A stretch of DNA of 7,973 bases from an uncultured bacterium. Lineage in GTDB: Bacteria; Bacteroidota; Bacteroidia; Chitinophagales; Chitinophagaceae. The stretch spans positions 1 through 7,973 of the forward strand of contig CAJBPC010000549.1 of assembly GCA_903957405.1 (NCBI GenBank). Reading direction: 5' to 3'. The position numbers were made by a program, and so were the translations under genes. Shown here piece after piece: positions 1 to 6,622 of this stretch; the first letter of the stretch is position 1; each line of letters starts with the position of its first letter. The notes below the pieces were generated by a model, which was not told the DNA's origin, did no database searches, and saw nothing but the letters and a program-made list of their open reading frames with translations.

Positions 1-65
1 ACTATGTGATCGACCTAGCAAACGGGGAAGCAAAGAAAGCGGGATATGTCACGATCATTCGATGA
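1..65 (+). CDS. C-terminal end of a probable T9SS type B (gliding-motility-type) sorted protein, partial
   Basis: Only the last 20 codons are inside the window. Reading frame 3 runs from base 3 to a TGA stop at 63-65 and gives a peptide that begins YVIDLANG and ends GYVTIIR. A Y-[VI]-[IL]-D-L-x-N-G strand followed by a short lysine-bearing turn and a terminal GYVTIIR strand is, from memory of the family, how type B T9SS sorting domains (gliding-motility-associated C-terminal domain) end. Such proteins are large, exported by the type IX system and kept at or released from the cell surface. The other two plus frames contain no comparable ending. The gene converges on the lipoprotein gene and shares the hairpin at 90-120 with it. 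The call rests on a 20-residue match, so a chance resemblance cannot be excluded; the body of the protein lies upstream of the window. Confidence 0.6.
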   Translation, partial: YVIDLANGEAKKAGYVTIIR

Positions 66-89
66 TGATGCGGTGTGATCCATAAAACG

Positions 90-120
90 AAAAGGCCTAC
101 GAAAATATCGCAGGCCTTTT
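90..120. terminator. Bidirectional intrinsic terminator between convergent genes
   Basis: Arms AAAAGGCCT (90-98) and AGGCCTTTT (112-120) are perfectly complementary over 9 bp, with two further C-G pairs possible inside the loop. The A-run on one side and T-run on the other make it a hairpin plus U-tract on either strand. It lies 24 bases after the plus-strand stop at 65 and 21 bases after the minus-strand lipoprotein stop at 142, exactly where two convergent genes would share a terminator. Confidence 0.88.
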
Positions 121-141
121 ATGCATCGCTCAAAGAATGTT

Positions 142-786
142 TCAGATAGGTTTGATCTCAATCCTGATATCCTGTGGCGCGCGTTCGTCACCACCGAAGT
201 ATGGGTATTGCTGCAAACCGCTTGCTTTGGTGGATGTCAACCCCCTTGGAAGTGCGACGGTGACGCCATTTGCCGTCAGCAGGTAGCTTGACCCATTGAG
301 TTTGATACTGCAGGGTATTTCGCTGCCGATCGTGACTATACCGATCTCTTTTGAATACCGAACCCCCTTTGCATAGACGTAACCGTAAAGCCGGAGGGCA
401 CCGTTGTTATAAGCCCAACCGATCCTGGCACTGTTGTACTGATTATTGAATCCTTCTGAGAATCCCCAGAGTTTGTTGATATCGTACTGATTGACCGGAT
501 CGATGGTGGTATACATGGCCGATTGGTTGAACCTCGCCGAGAATTTCATCTCTCCACTGACTGTCAGATACCTTGTGGTGCTTTGATCACAGAAATTATT
601 CCCTTTCCGGATGAGATAACTGGTGTAGGTTATGGCTCTCGCACTTGCTATCGCATCTGTCTCTAAAGGATCTTCCCGTAACGGATTGCTACCTGAATCT
701 TGAACGGGGGCTTGGATATCAGACTTACTGCATGCCGCATTTGATAAAGCAATCAAAATGAATGCAAATTTCAATGAATTTTTCAT
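142..786 (-). CDS. Putative secreted lipoprotein of an uncharacterised Bacteroidota family
   Basis: The product has 214 residues. It begins with a lysine-bearing n-region and a hydrophobic stretch (residues 5-14), followed by a cysteine at 19 in the context NAAC and then SKSD. This looks like a signal peptidase II site, although Asn at -3 is not a classical lipobox residue; Bacteroidota lipoboxes are relaxed. Residues 22-50 are a polar, disordered-looking linker. The remainder (about 52-214) appears to be one beta-rich domain with the sequence marks IRKGNNFCDQ (59-68), YDINKLWGF (101-109), an aromatic stretch ALRLYGYVYAKG (130-141) and YPYFGGDERAPQDI (194-207). I recall this set from small secreted Bacteroidota proteins with no known function. 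Cys66 and Cys159 are the only cysteines after the lipid site and could form a disulfide. No Shine-Dalgarno is visible; the leader just before ATG is T-rich. The role is unknown, with carbohydrate or surface binding only a guess from the beta-sandwich-like look. Confidence 0.82.
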   Translation of the reverse strand: MKNSLKFAFILIALSNAACSKSDIQAPVQDSGSNPLREDPLETDAIASARAITYTSYLIRKGNNFCDQSTTRYLTVSGEMKFSARFNQSAMYTTIDPVNQYDINKLWGFSEGFNNQYNSARIGWAYNNGALRLYGYVYAKGVRYSKEIGIVTIGSEIPCSIKLNGSSYLLTANGVTVALPRGLTSTKASGLQQYPYFGGDERAPQDIRIEIKPI

Positions 787-1065
787 AAAAAATGTTTGAT
801 ATGCGTCATAGAGGCGCGCTTGTCCGATTGGGTTGCATCATCAAACCCATCGGATCGACATATCCATGTCTTGTTGAATTGCTTAGTTGTTGACTCTGCT
901 TCGATAATATGAAATTCGATTCAACATTGGATTGACTTTAAATCAATATCTGATTGCCCTACAATTTACTGCCTGATATTCGTACAATTTTCTTCCCGCA
1001 TGTCTCCCACAAACTGATAGACAAAAGGGTGTAATTGGTCCCGTTGTTGCCGCCGTTGCGACAGC
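787..1065. other. Intergenic region upstream of the lipoprotein gene
   Basis: This 279-base stretch has no convincing open reading frame on either strand. It contains the imperfect hairpin at 823-854 and a minor ATTGA/TCAAT inverted pair at 931-947. I looked on the minus strand for the Bacteroidota promoter pattern (TTTG, then about 20 bases, then TAnnTTTG). I found only single-mismatch -7-like elements, for example TCAGTTTG ending near 1011, without a properly spaced upstream box, so I do not name a promoter. Confidence 0.5.
823..854. repeat. Imperfect inverted repeat in the lipoprotein leader
   Basis: TCCGATTGGGTT (823-834) and AACCCATCGGA (844-854) pair over 11 bp with one bulged T at 828 or 829 and a 9-base loop. 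There is no T-run on either side, so it is not a typical terminator. It lies about 40-70 bases upstream of the lipoprotein start codon and could fold in the mRNA leader or act as a DNA operator. Its role is not known. Confidence 0.5.
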
Positions 1066-1299
1066 TTATCTTTTTGGCTGACGCACTCGTTTCTTCAAGA
1101 TGTCTTTGCGGCGAATCTGTACTATTTTTTTTGCCCCGTATGCCACTCCTGCAGCCAGCAGCAGCGAGATGCCACCATCCACCGGAACTGCTTCACCCGG
1201 GTCGTCAGTAGAAGGATCTATGGGATCCGCGTGACAGACATTGACCGTGAAACCAAGCAGTAGAAAAGTCACCAGTAATCGAAGTGAAAGAGTCTTCAT
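1066..1299 (-). CDS. Small PID-CTERM-like sorted membrane protein
   Basis: The 77-residue product has an N-terminal signal peptide (1-24: Lys2, Arg7, hydrophobic 8-19, cleavage probably after CHA at 22-24). A short acidic, proline-rich mature segment follows (25-37, DPIDPSTDDPGEA), then a tripartite sorting tail: motif VPVDGG (38-43), hydrophobic helix 44-56 (ISLLLAAGVAYGA) and a strongly basic end (57-77). This matches the Bacteroidota PID-CTERM pattern, in which a V-P-[IV]-D-G-G motif precedes a transmembrane helix and basic residues. It resembles exosortase or sortase signals in outline, but the cognate enzyme and the final destination are not established by this window. The mature part is very short, so the tail is nearly the whole protein. 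No Shine-Dalgarno is visible; the leader is A/T-rich (AAATTTAAATAAAT before ATG). A perfect 13-bp inverted repeat lies 17 bases upstream of the start. Confidence 0.85.
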   Translation of the reverse strand: MKTLSLRLLVTFLLLGFTVNVCHADPIDPSTDDPGEAVPVDGGISLLLAAGVAYGAKKIVQIRRKDILKKRVRQPKR

Positions 1300-1315
1300 A
1301 TTTATTTAAATTTTC

Positions 1316-1355
1316 TACATTCCGTACAAAACAATGTTGTTATGTACGGAATGTA
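1316..1355. promoter_or_regulatory. Perfect 13-bp inverted repeat ahead of the PID-CTERM gene
   Basis: TACATTCCGTACA (1316-1328) and TGTACGGAATGTA (1343-1355) are exact reverse complements separated by 14 bases. The spacer contains a further 5-bp complementary pair (1330-1334 with 1337-1341), so an RNA copy could form one long hairpin. It lies 47 bases after the giant gene's stop and 17 bases before the PID-CTERM start. Neither strand continues into a real T-run (minus strand continues AGAAAATTT; plus strand continues TGTTTTC), so it is a poor intrinsic terminator. It could be a leader structure, an RNA processing site or a protein-binding operator. On the minus strand the spacer overlaps TTGTTTTG, one mismatch from the Bacteroidota -7 element TAnnTTTG, but I see no well-spaced -33 box. 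Confidence 0.7.
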
Positions 1356-1402
1356 TGTTTTCAAGTAATGTTTCCGCTTATTCCGGCAGTTCATCGATCT
1401 TC

Positions 1403-4400
1403 TCACTCCCGGATGAACTTAGCGACCGTCGTCATTCCTTTTGCATCGGCGAGTACGATCGTGTACATGCCGCTGTTGAACGCCGAGGTGTTGATGTCCA
1501 CCGTCCGCGTGCCCGCTGCAAGGCTCGGCCGCCGCCAAACCTCAGTTCCTGATGCGTCGAAAACCTGTAGTCTGAAAGGCTGCGGCATATCCAGGTTGAT
1601 GACGACCTTGAGATGCTCCCTTACCGGGTTCGGGTATACCGAGAGCCTGTTTGTTGGTGTCGGAAGATCAGGGGCTACGACCACCGGCGCGGCCACCTTG
1701 CTAAAGACCACCAGGAACCGCTCCCCCGTGCTCATGCTATCGGGCGTCACCGTGAAGGGAAAGTATGTATCGCCCTTAAGGCTCAGCGGTACAGACCTGC
1801 CCGTGTAGCGGTCCGTAAGTTCCGCCGTCAGTCCGTCCACACCGGTGAAGTCGCTGGCCTGCGCCATCAGCCTGTAGTGCATCGCCTGCATATTGCCCAT
1901 CCGCAGATGGAGCGTATCGTTTGCTCCGGGCACCGGTCGGTGCTCGAAGGTCAGGTTGCGGCTTTCGCGTCGGAAGTAGAGGTTTTCAGAGCTGTTCATC
2001 AGTTTGGAGCCGTCGAGTGGATCGAGTCCTGCCCGGCCATCCGCATGAAAGACAGCCACTGCACCGTCCAGGTTTTCGGAACTATCGGAGGATATCGGCT
2101 GCTGCAGGGTGAACCGAAGCAGGGACTTCGGCGACTGCAGGGCGTTACCCATCATGTCATGCGAGCCGTTAACTTCCTTACTCGTCTCGCGAAATACCAG
2201 CGTCGCCGGACCATCCGCCAGTGCCTGCACGAAGAAGGCCTGTCCGCTCTGGATCATCACGTTGACGCCGTATCCGTTGCCGATGACATTGTAACTGTTA
2301 CTGCTTGGGTCGAAAGACACATAGCGGCCCAGACCGTTACCTGTGCCAGCGCCCGGTTTGGCATCCCACATCCATAGCGTGGCGCTCAGATTGGTTCGGT
2401 TCTCCGGGCCGGCCGCCGTGAAGGAGCCAGGGTTTACGGGGGAGGCATACGGGTTTCCGACCAGGAAGTACTGGCCCGCGATGCTGGTAAATGATTTGGT
2501 ATGGTCTCCGGTGATGAGTGTACCGGTGGCGGAAAGGGTTGTGTTTTGTGCCGCCTGGGAGGTACCGATGATGCTCGTACCGTTGTTATATGGCCCAGCT
2601 GCAAAGAGTGCGTAGCCGAAATTTGTACTGCCATCGAAAAGCAGGGAACTGTTCGTGTTGATCACGTTTTGCCATCCGGTGCCATAACTCCGCATCGAGA
2701 AGCCTGCACCCAGGGCCAGACCGGTATTGTCGGAAGATGGGTCGGCATGTCCGCCGGGACCCCATATCTCTACACCCGTCCCTGCGGACATGACATCGTT
2801 GTTCTGCCAGGGTTGAAAGATGCTGTTATTGGACGCGCCTGTCAGCGGAGCGGTCAGCATCCGCCATTTTCGCCCCTGCGGCAGGTAGCGTTCGACCGTC
2901 ACCAGTCCGGAAATGACTGCGCCGGATGTCGGCATCGGGGCGATGCGCGCCGTGCCGGAAGCGTTGCTCTGGAGCGTCAGGTTGCCGTTGGTGGTGAGGG
3001 TACCGAGGGTCGGTATCAGGGCTCCGGATACTTTGAGCATGTTGCCGCCCGTGCCAAGGGTCACGCCCGTGTTGTTATTGACCTCGAGGTTGGTTACCGT
3101 ACCGTTACCGGAGACCGTCTGTGCGGAGGAGCCCGCCAGTGACAGCCTGCCGGTTCCGCTGATGGTACCATTGAGGCTAAGTGACCCTTTTACAGATAAG
3201 GTATACGTGACGAGGTCGAGGGTCCTCCCCGCTTCCACCGTGAGATTAAGCAGATCCCTGTCCTGATCCAATGTGGGGTTTCGGGTCGCTGCTGTTGGTA
3301 TGCTGACATGATCTCCGGTAACGGGTATGGAAGCCTGAGACCAATTGGCAACATCGTTCCACTCGGTGGATGAAGCACCGGTCCACGCATATACTATTTT
3401 TGTCGTTACGCTGCTGGCGGCCGTCGGACAGGAAAATCCGTTGTCATTGACCGCACGGAGCTTTACCAGATAGGTGGTTCCGTGGCTGAGGCCGGTGATC
3501 GTAATGGGACTGCTGGTTGCAGCAGTGCTGGTCCAGGTGGTTCCATCATTGGTGGAATAATCATATCCGGTGATGGCGGATCCGCCATCAGATGCGGGGG
3601 CTGTAAAGGCCACCGTCGCGGATGCATCACCACCCGTAACGGAGGATAGTGTGGGTGCATCGGAGGCTGGAGCCCAAGTGGAGGTCATTACCCGTTTGCT
3701 GGAGGGACCGCCCGAGTATGCCACCACTACAAATCTGTTGTTGCCAAAAATCATCGCATACCATTGGCTAGAGGTAGATTCTGAGCTGCGGGTTGTCCAC
3801 GTAAACCCGTCTGTACTGGTCATCACCTTATTAGCTATGCTGCTACTGGTCACCGCCACAAACAACCCATTGCCATACGCTACTGAAGTCCAGACCGCAT
3901 TTGCAGCGGAGTTTCGGATTGTCCAGTTGATCCCATCGGTACTGGTCATCACCCGATTGCCGGTGCCGGTACTGGCCACCGCAACGAAAAGGCCGTTGCC
4001 AAAGGTCACGCAGCGCCAATCGTTCTCTGCCGCGTAGTTACGGATCGTCCAGGTGAATCCATCAGGGCTGGTCATCACCCGATTGCCGGTGCCGGAAGTG
4101 GCAACTGCTACAAATATGTCATTGCCAAAGGTGACGGAATTCCAAGCGTTATCTGCTGCCGAAACCCGACTTGTCCAATTATTTCCATCCGGACTGGTCA
4201 TCACCCTATTACCATTGCCGCTACTGGCCACCGCTACAAACACCCCGTTGCCATAGGTCACGGAATTCCAAGCGTTATCTGCTGCCGAAACCCGACTTGT
4301 CCAATTATTTCCATCCGGACTGGTCATCACCCGATTGCCTGTGCCGTCTATGGACACCGCTACAAATAACCCATTGCCGTAGGTGACGGATTTCCAACTG

Positions 4401-6622
4401 TTTCGAACTGGGGAATTGCGACTAGTCCAGGTAATCCCATCAGCGCTGGTCATTACACGGTTATCCTGCCCGCTACTCGCCACTGCAACAAACAGCTCTT
4501 TGCCATAGGTCACGGCACGCCATTCATAATTATTGGCTGCAGCATCTTGGCTCGTCCAGTTGATACCGGCAGCTTTCCCTTCCGAAGGGGTTGCATTCAC
4601 GGCAATGGAGGCGGATCCCCTCAGTGTTTGGTTCACTGCCCGAATCTTGATCGTGTAGTTTGTGCAGTTGGTAAGGCTTGGTATGAACACCGGACCTTGG
4701 GGTACACCTATACTTGACCAGAGCGAGCCGTCATTGGTCGTGTATTCGTAATCAGTCACTGTCCCGGAAGGAGGGGTAAAAGAGATGTACACACCATTGA
4801 TCCCGGTGGTGGCAGAAAGACCGGTGGGTGCCGCCGGTGCCGACGGCGTGGTGGTCGTCACGGTAGTAGCGGCCGTCGGACAGGAAAATCCATTGGCATT
4901 GATCGCACGGAGCTTCACCAGGTATGTGGTTCCGTGGCGGAGGCTTGTAATCGTAAATGGACTGGTGGTCGAACTGACCCTTAACCAGTTGGTTCCATCA
5001 TCATTGGAATAGTCATATCCGCTGATGGCATATCCACCATCAGTGGAAGGGACCGTAAAGGCCACTGTGGCGGATGCATCACCACCCGTAACGGAGGAAA
5101 GTACGGGTGAACTGGAGGCTTGAACCCATGTGGATGTCATTACCGCATTGCCGGTGCCGCTGCCAGCTACAGCCACATACAACCCATTCCCATAGGTGAC
5201 CGAATTCCAGGGGTTGTCTGCAGCAGAACTTCGACTCGTCCAGTTGATTCCATCTGGGCTGGTCATCACCCGATTGCCCGTGCCGAGACTGGCCACCGCT
5301 ACAAACAGTCCATTGCCATAGGTGACGGAATTCCAGGGGTTGTTTACGGAAGCACTACGGCCCGACCAGGTGTAACCATCAGGGCTGGTCATCACCCGAT
5401 TGCCCGTGCCGGTGTTGGCTACAGCTACAAAAAGTCCGTTAGCAAAGGTGACACAACGCCAATTATTACTGACTGCGGAGGTGCCGATTGTCCAGGTGAT
5501 TCCATCAGTGCTCGTCATCACCCGATTGCCGATACCGGAACTCGCCACCGCGACAAATAGTCCATTGCCATAGGTGACGGAATACCAGTTATTATCTGCT
5601 GCGGATGTGCAGATTGTCCAGATGATCCCATCCGTGCTGGTCATCACCCGATTGCCCGTGCCGAGACTGGCCACCGCTACGAAACGCCCGTTACCATAGG
5701 TCACGCTGCGCCATTCATTATCAGCTGCGGAGGTGCTGCTTGTCCAGGTGATCCCATCTGGGCTGGTCATTACCCGATTGCCCGTGCCGGAACTAGCCAC
5801 CGCTACAAACAGTCCATTGCCATAGGTGACGGAATTCCAAGAATTTTCAGCTGCCGAGGTGCGGATTGTCCAATTGACCCCATCAGGGCTGGTCATAACC
5901 CCATAGGGGGTGCCGACAGTGGACACCGCTACAAACAGTTCCTTGCCATAGGTGACGGAACTCCAAATTATGGCAGAAGCTTCATTACGGCTCGTCCAAT
6001 TGAAGCCCGTTGTTCCTCCTAAAGTGGTTGTATTCAAGGCATCGGATGCGGTCCCCTTGAGGGTCAGGTTCACTGCCCGGATCTTGATCGTGTAGTTTGT
6101 GCAGTTGGTGAGGCCGGGTATGAACACTGGACTTTGGGGTGTACCCGTACTTGACCAGAGCGTGCCATTGTCGGTCGTGTATTCGTAATCTGTCACCGTC
6201 CCGGAAGGTGGCGTAAAAGAGATGTACGCACCATTTCCTTCGGGAGTGACAGAAAGGCCGGTGGGTGCCTCCGGGGTTTGGCCCTGAAGGATTCCGGAAA
6301 TCAGCAGCAAGCCAATCATGATCCCGAATGCCGATCCTGAAAGTCTTCGGAATAAAAAGATACCCTGTTGGTTAAGCCATAATTTAGCGGTCAGCAGTTG
6401 AGGGATTGAAACGCCTGATCGCTGACCGTTCCCATAAAAAAAAGGGAGTATTTGTTTATAAAAAAGATGTTTTAAGGGAAATCGGTTTCTACCTATCATG
6501 TCTCTTTGGTTGTTGAAATGGTTTGCTGCATTGCGGTGTGCCATGGTGGAAATTTCCTGGCTTTGACCTGAATGGATCGTAAAAACTACAAAGTTGCTTG
6601 TTGCGCTGCTCTTCGTGCCCAT
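1403..6622 (-). CDS. Giant T9SS-secreted surface protein with duplicated Fn3/beta-propeller/Fn3 modules
   Basis: The product has 1739 residues when read from the ATG at 6622. Domains in order: hydrophobic signal about 92-115 (FRR then IMIGLLLISGI, possible cleavage near LQGQ); Fn3 117-201; seven 42-residue repeats 208-501; Fn3 504-592; Fn3 597-682; seven repeats 688-983; Fn3 988-1075; a WTG...NW beta-rich segment from about 1078; a region around VERYLPQGRKWR (1243-1254) often seen in Bacteroidota surface proteins; a beta-rich region to about 1650; and a T9SS type A sorting domain 1659-1739 (SVYPNP, then SGMYTIVL and a basic end). No catalytic motif is evident. A role as an exported adhesin or binding scaffold, anchored or released by the T9SS, is inferred. 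The start is unsettled: Met27 (6544) has AGGAAA about 10 bases upstream, Met42 (6499) has AAGAGA one base upstream, and Met1 has GAAGAG 7 bases upstream. All leave an unusually long segment before the hydrophobic helix. The seven cysteines all lie in the two modules. Confidence 0.95.
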   Translation of the reverse strand: MGTKSSATSNFVVFTIHSGQSQEISTMAHRNAANHFNNQRDMIGRNRFPLKHLFYKQILPFFYGNGQRSGVSIPQLLTAKLWLNQQGIFLFRRLSGSAFGIMIGLLLISGILQGQTPEAPTGLSVTPEGNGAYISFTPPSGTVTDYEYTTDNGTLWSSTGTPQSPVFIPGLTNCTNYTIKIRAVNLTLKGTASDALNTTTLGGTTGFNWTSRNEASAIIWSSVTYGKELFVAVSTVGTPYGVMTSPDGVNWTIRTSAAENSWNSVTYGNGLFVAVASSGTGNRVMTSPDGITWTSSTSAADNEWRSVTYGNGRFVAVASLGTGNRVMTSTDGIIWTICTSAADNNWYSVTYGNGLFVAVASSGIGNRVMTSTDGITWTIGTSAVSNNWRCVTFANGLFVAVANTGTGNRVMTSPDGYTWSGRSASVNNPWNSVTYGNGLFVAVASLGTGNRVMTSPDGINWTSRSSAADNPWNSVTYGNGLYVAVAGSGTGNAVMTSTWVQASSSPVLSSVTGGDASATVAFTVPSTDGGYAISGYDYSNDDGTNWLRVSSTTSPFTITSLRHGTTYLVKLRAINANGFSCPTAATTVTTTTPSAPAAPTGLSATTGINGVYISFTPPSGTVTDYEYTTNDGSLWSSIGVPQGPVFIPSLTNCTNYTIKIRAVNQTLRGSASIAVNATPSEGKAAGINWTSQDAAANNYEWRAVTYGKELFVAVASSGQDNRVMTSADGITWTSRNSPVRNSWKSVTYGNGLFVAVSIDGTGNRVMTSPDGNNWTSRVSAADNAWNSVTYGNGVFVAVASSGNGNRVMTSPDGNNWTSRVSAADNAWNSVTFGNDIFVAVATSGTGNRVMTSPDGFTWTIRNYAAENDWRCVTFGNGLFVAVASTGTGNRVMTSTDGINWTIRNSAANAVWTSVAYGNGLFVAVTSSSIANKVMTSTDGFTWTTRSSESTSSQWYAMIFGNNRFVVVAYSGGPSSKRVMTSTWAPASDAPTLSSVTGGDASATVAFTAPASDGGSAITGYDYSTNDGTTWTSTAATSSPITITGLSHGTTYLVKLRAVNDNGFSCPTAASSVTTKIVYAWTGASSTEWNDVANWSQASIPVTGDHVSIPTAATRNPTLDQDRDLLNLTVEAGRTLDLVTYTLSVKGSLSLNGTISGTGRLSLAGSSAQTVSGNGTVTNLEVNNNTGVTLGTGGNMLKVSGALIPTLGTLTTNGNLTLQSNASGTARIAPMPTSGAVISGLVTVERYLPQGRKWRMLTAPLTGASNNSIFQPWQNNDVMSAGTGVEIWGPGGHADPSSDNTGLALGAGFSMRSYGTGWQNVINTNSSLLFDGSTNFGYALFAAGPYNNGTSIIGTSQAAQNTTLSATGTLITGDHTKSFTSIAGQYFLVGNPYASPVNPGSFTAAGPENRTNLSATLWMWDAKPGAGTGNGLGRYVSFDPSSNSYNVIGNGYGVNVMIQSGQAFFVQALADGPATLVFRETSKEVNGSHDMMGNALQSPKSLLRFTLQQPISSDSSENLDGAVAVFHADGRAGLDPLDGSKLMNSSENLYFRRESRNLTFEHRPVPGANDTLHLRMGNMQAMHYRLMAQASDFTGVDGLTAELTDRYTGRSVPLSLKGDTYFPFTVTPDSMSTGERFLVVFSKVAAPVVVAPDLPTPTNRLSVYPNPVREHLKVVINLDMPQPFRLQVFDASGTEVWRRPSLAAGTRTVDINTSAFNSGMYTIVLADAKGMTTVAKFIRE
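1406..1648 (-). other. T9SS type A C-terminal sorting domain of the giant protein
   Basis: Residues 1659-1739 form the usual roughly 80-residue domain. It opens with LSVYPNPV, carries a middle strand LQVFDASGTEVW, then DINTSAFNSGMYTIVLAD, and closes with a short strand and charged end (VAKFIRE). In this family the domain directs passage through the outer-membrane translocon and is normally removed or exchanged for a surface anchor. A proline-rich linker (VVVAPDLPTPTN) precedes it, as is common. Confidence 0.93.
4134..4206 (-). repeat. 73-base exact direct repeat, copy 1 (blade 4 to blade 5 side)
   Basis: Bases 4134-4206 are identical to 4260-4332, exactly 126 bases (42 codons) apart. They encode the end of one blade and the start of the next in propeller B (PDGNNWTSRVSAADNAWNSV). 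Other blades differ at several synonymous sites in this segment. Confidence 0.95.
4260..4332 (-). repeat. 73-base exact direct repeat, copy 2
   Basis: This is the second copy of the 73-base identity described for 4134-4206. Identity at every synonymous position implies a recent copying or conversion event between neighbouring blades. Confidence 0.95.
4847..6274 (-). repeat. Module 1: Fn3, seven-blade propeller, Fn3 (first copy)
   Basis: Encodes residues 117-592: Fn3 117-201, propeller A 208-501, Fn3 504-592. It is directly followed, after four residues (PAAP-type linker), by the second copy at 3398-4834. The two modules are in the same orientation, so this is a direct tandem duplication of roughly 1.43 kb within one gene. 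Confidence 0.93.
5120..6001 (-). repeat. Seven tandem 42-residue repeats, predicted beta-propeller A
   Basis: Residues 208-501 are seven units of exactly 42 residues with the same consensus as propeller B. Unit 1 carries VTYGKELFVAV, as does unit 1 of propeller B, and unit 5 carries WRCVTF in both. As in propeller B, the array starts with an isolated NWTSR strand and ends at VMTSTW, consistent with circular closure of a seven-bladed ring. Repeats this regular could be taken for short tandem DNA repeats, but spacing is a multiple of three and variation is mostly at third positions and surface residues. Confidence 0.88.

Larger units (their letters stand above)
3674..4561 (-). repeat. Seven tandem 42/43-residue repeats, predicted beta-propeller B
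   Basis: Residues 688-983 divide into seven units of 42 residues (43 in the first and last). Each follows the pattern WT.R.SAADN.W.SVTYGNG, LFVAVASSGTGNRV, MTSPDG. Six copies of an S-[PTA]-D-G-x-x-W turn, similar to an Asp-box but one residue shorter, join the units. The array opens with a lone WTSQ strand and its last unit stops at VMTSTW, so the first strand could complete the last blade, the closure typical of circular propellers. The last blade is the most divergent (AMIFGNNRFVVVAY). Substrate or ligand is unknown. Confidence 0.88.
3398..4834 (-). repeat. Module 2: Fn3, seven-blade propeller, Fn3 (second copy)
   Basis: This segment encodes residues 597-1075 and repeats the order found in residues 117-592. 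The leading Fn3 domains share the marks YISFTPPSGTVTDYEYTT and TNCTNYTIKIRAVN, and the trailing Fn3 domains share LSSVTGGDASATVAFT and NGFSCPTAA. At DNA level 29 bases are identical at 4644-4672 and 6081-6109, an offset of 1437 bases or 479 codons. The first module occupies 4847-6274. Confidence 0.93.

Noticed and set aside
931..947. ATTGA...TCAAT inverted pair between the PID-CTERM and lipoprotein genes
   Set aside because: Only 5 bp in an AT-rich context, likely chance.
1284..1808. Plus-strand 174-codon open frame overlapping the PID-CTERM leader
   Set aside because: It crosses the inverted repeat and runs antisense to the T9SS sorting domain, whose reading on the minus strand is unmistakable.
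1613..2377. Plus-strand 254-codon open frame opposite the giant gene
   Set aside because: It lies wholly antisense to a well-supported secreted protein, has an arginine/histidine-rich composition typical of a shadow frame, and has no recognisable domain.
2501..3142. Plus-strand 213-codon open frame
   Set aside because: Antisense shadow in a G+C-rich part of the giant gene, with no recognisable domain.
3570..4256. Two plus-strand open frames with repeated LPVPVLATATK-like text
   Set aside because: Their repeats are simply the reverse reading of the blade repeats; no independent signal or start context.
5120..5560. Plus-strand 146-codon repetitive open frame
   Set aside because: Reverse reading of propeller A blades; shadow.
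3674..6001. Regular roughly 126-base repeats that could suggest a CRISPR array or satellite DNA
   Set aside because: The period is 42 codons in an uninterrupted reading frame, there are no short repeat/unique spacer pairs, and the variation is mostly synonymous or conservative; these are propeller blades.
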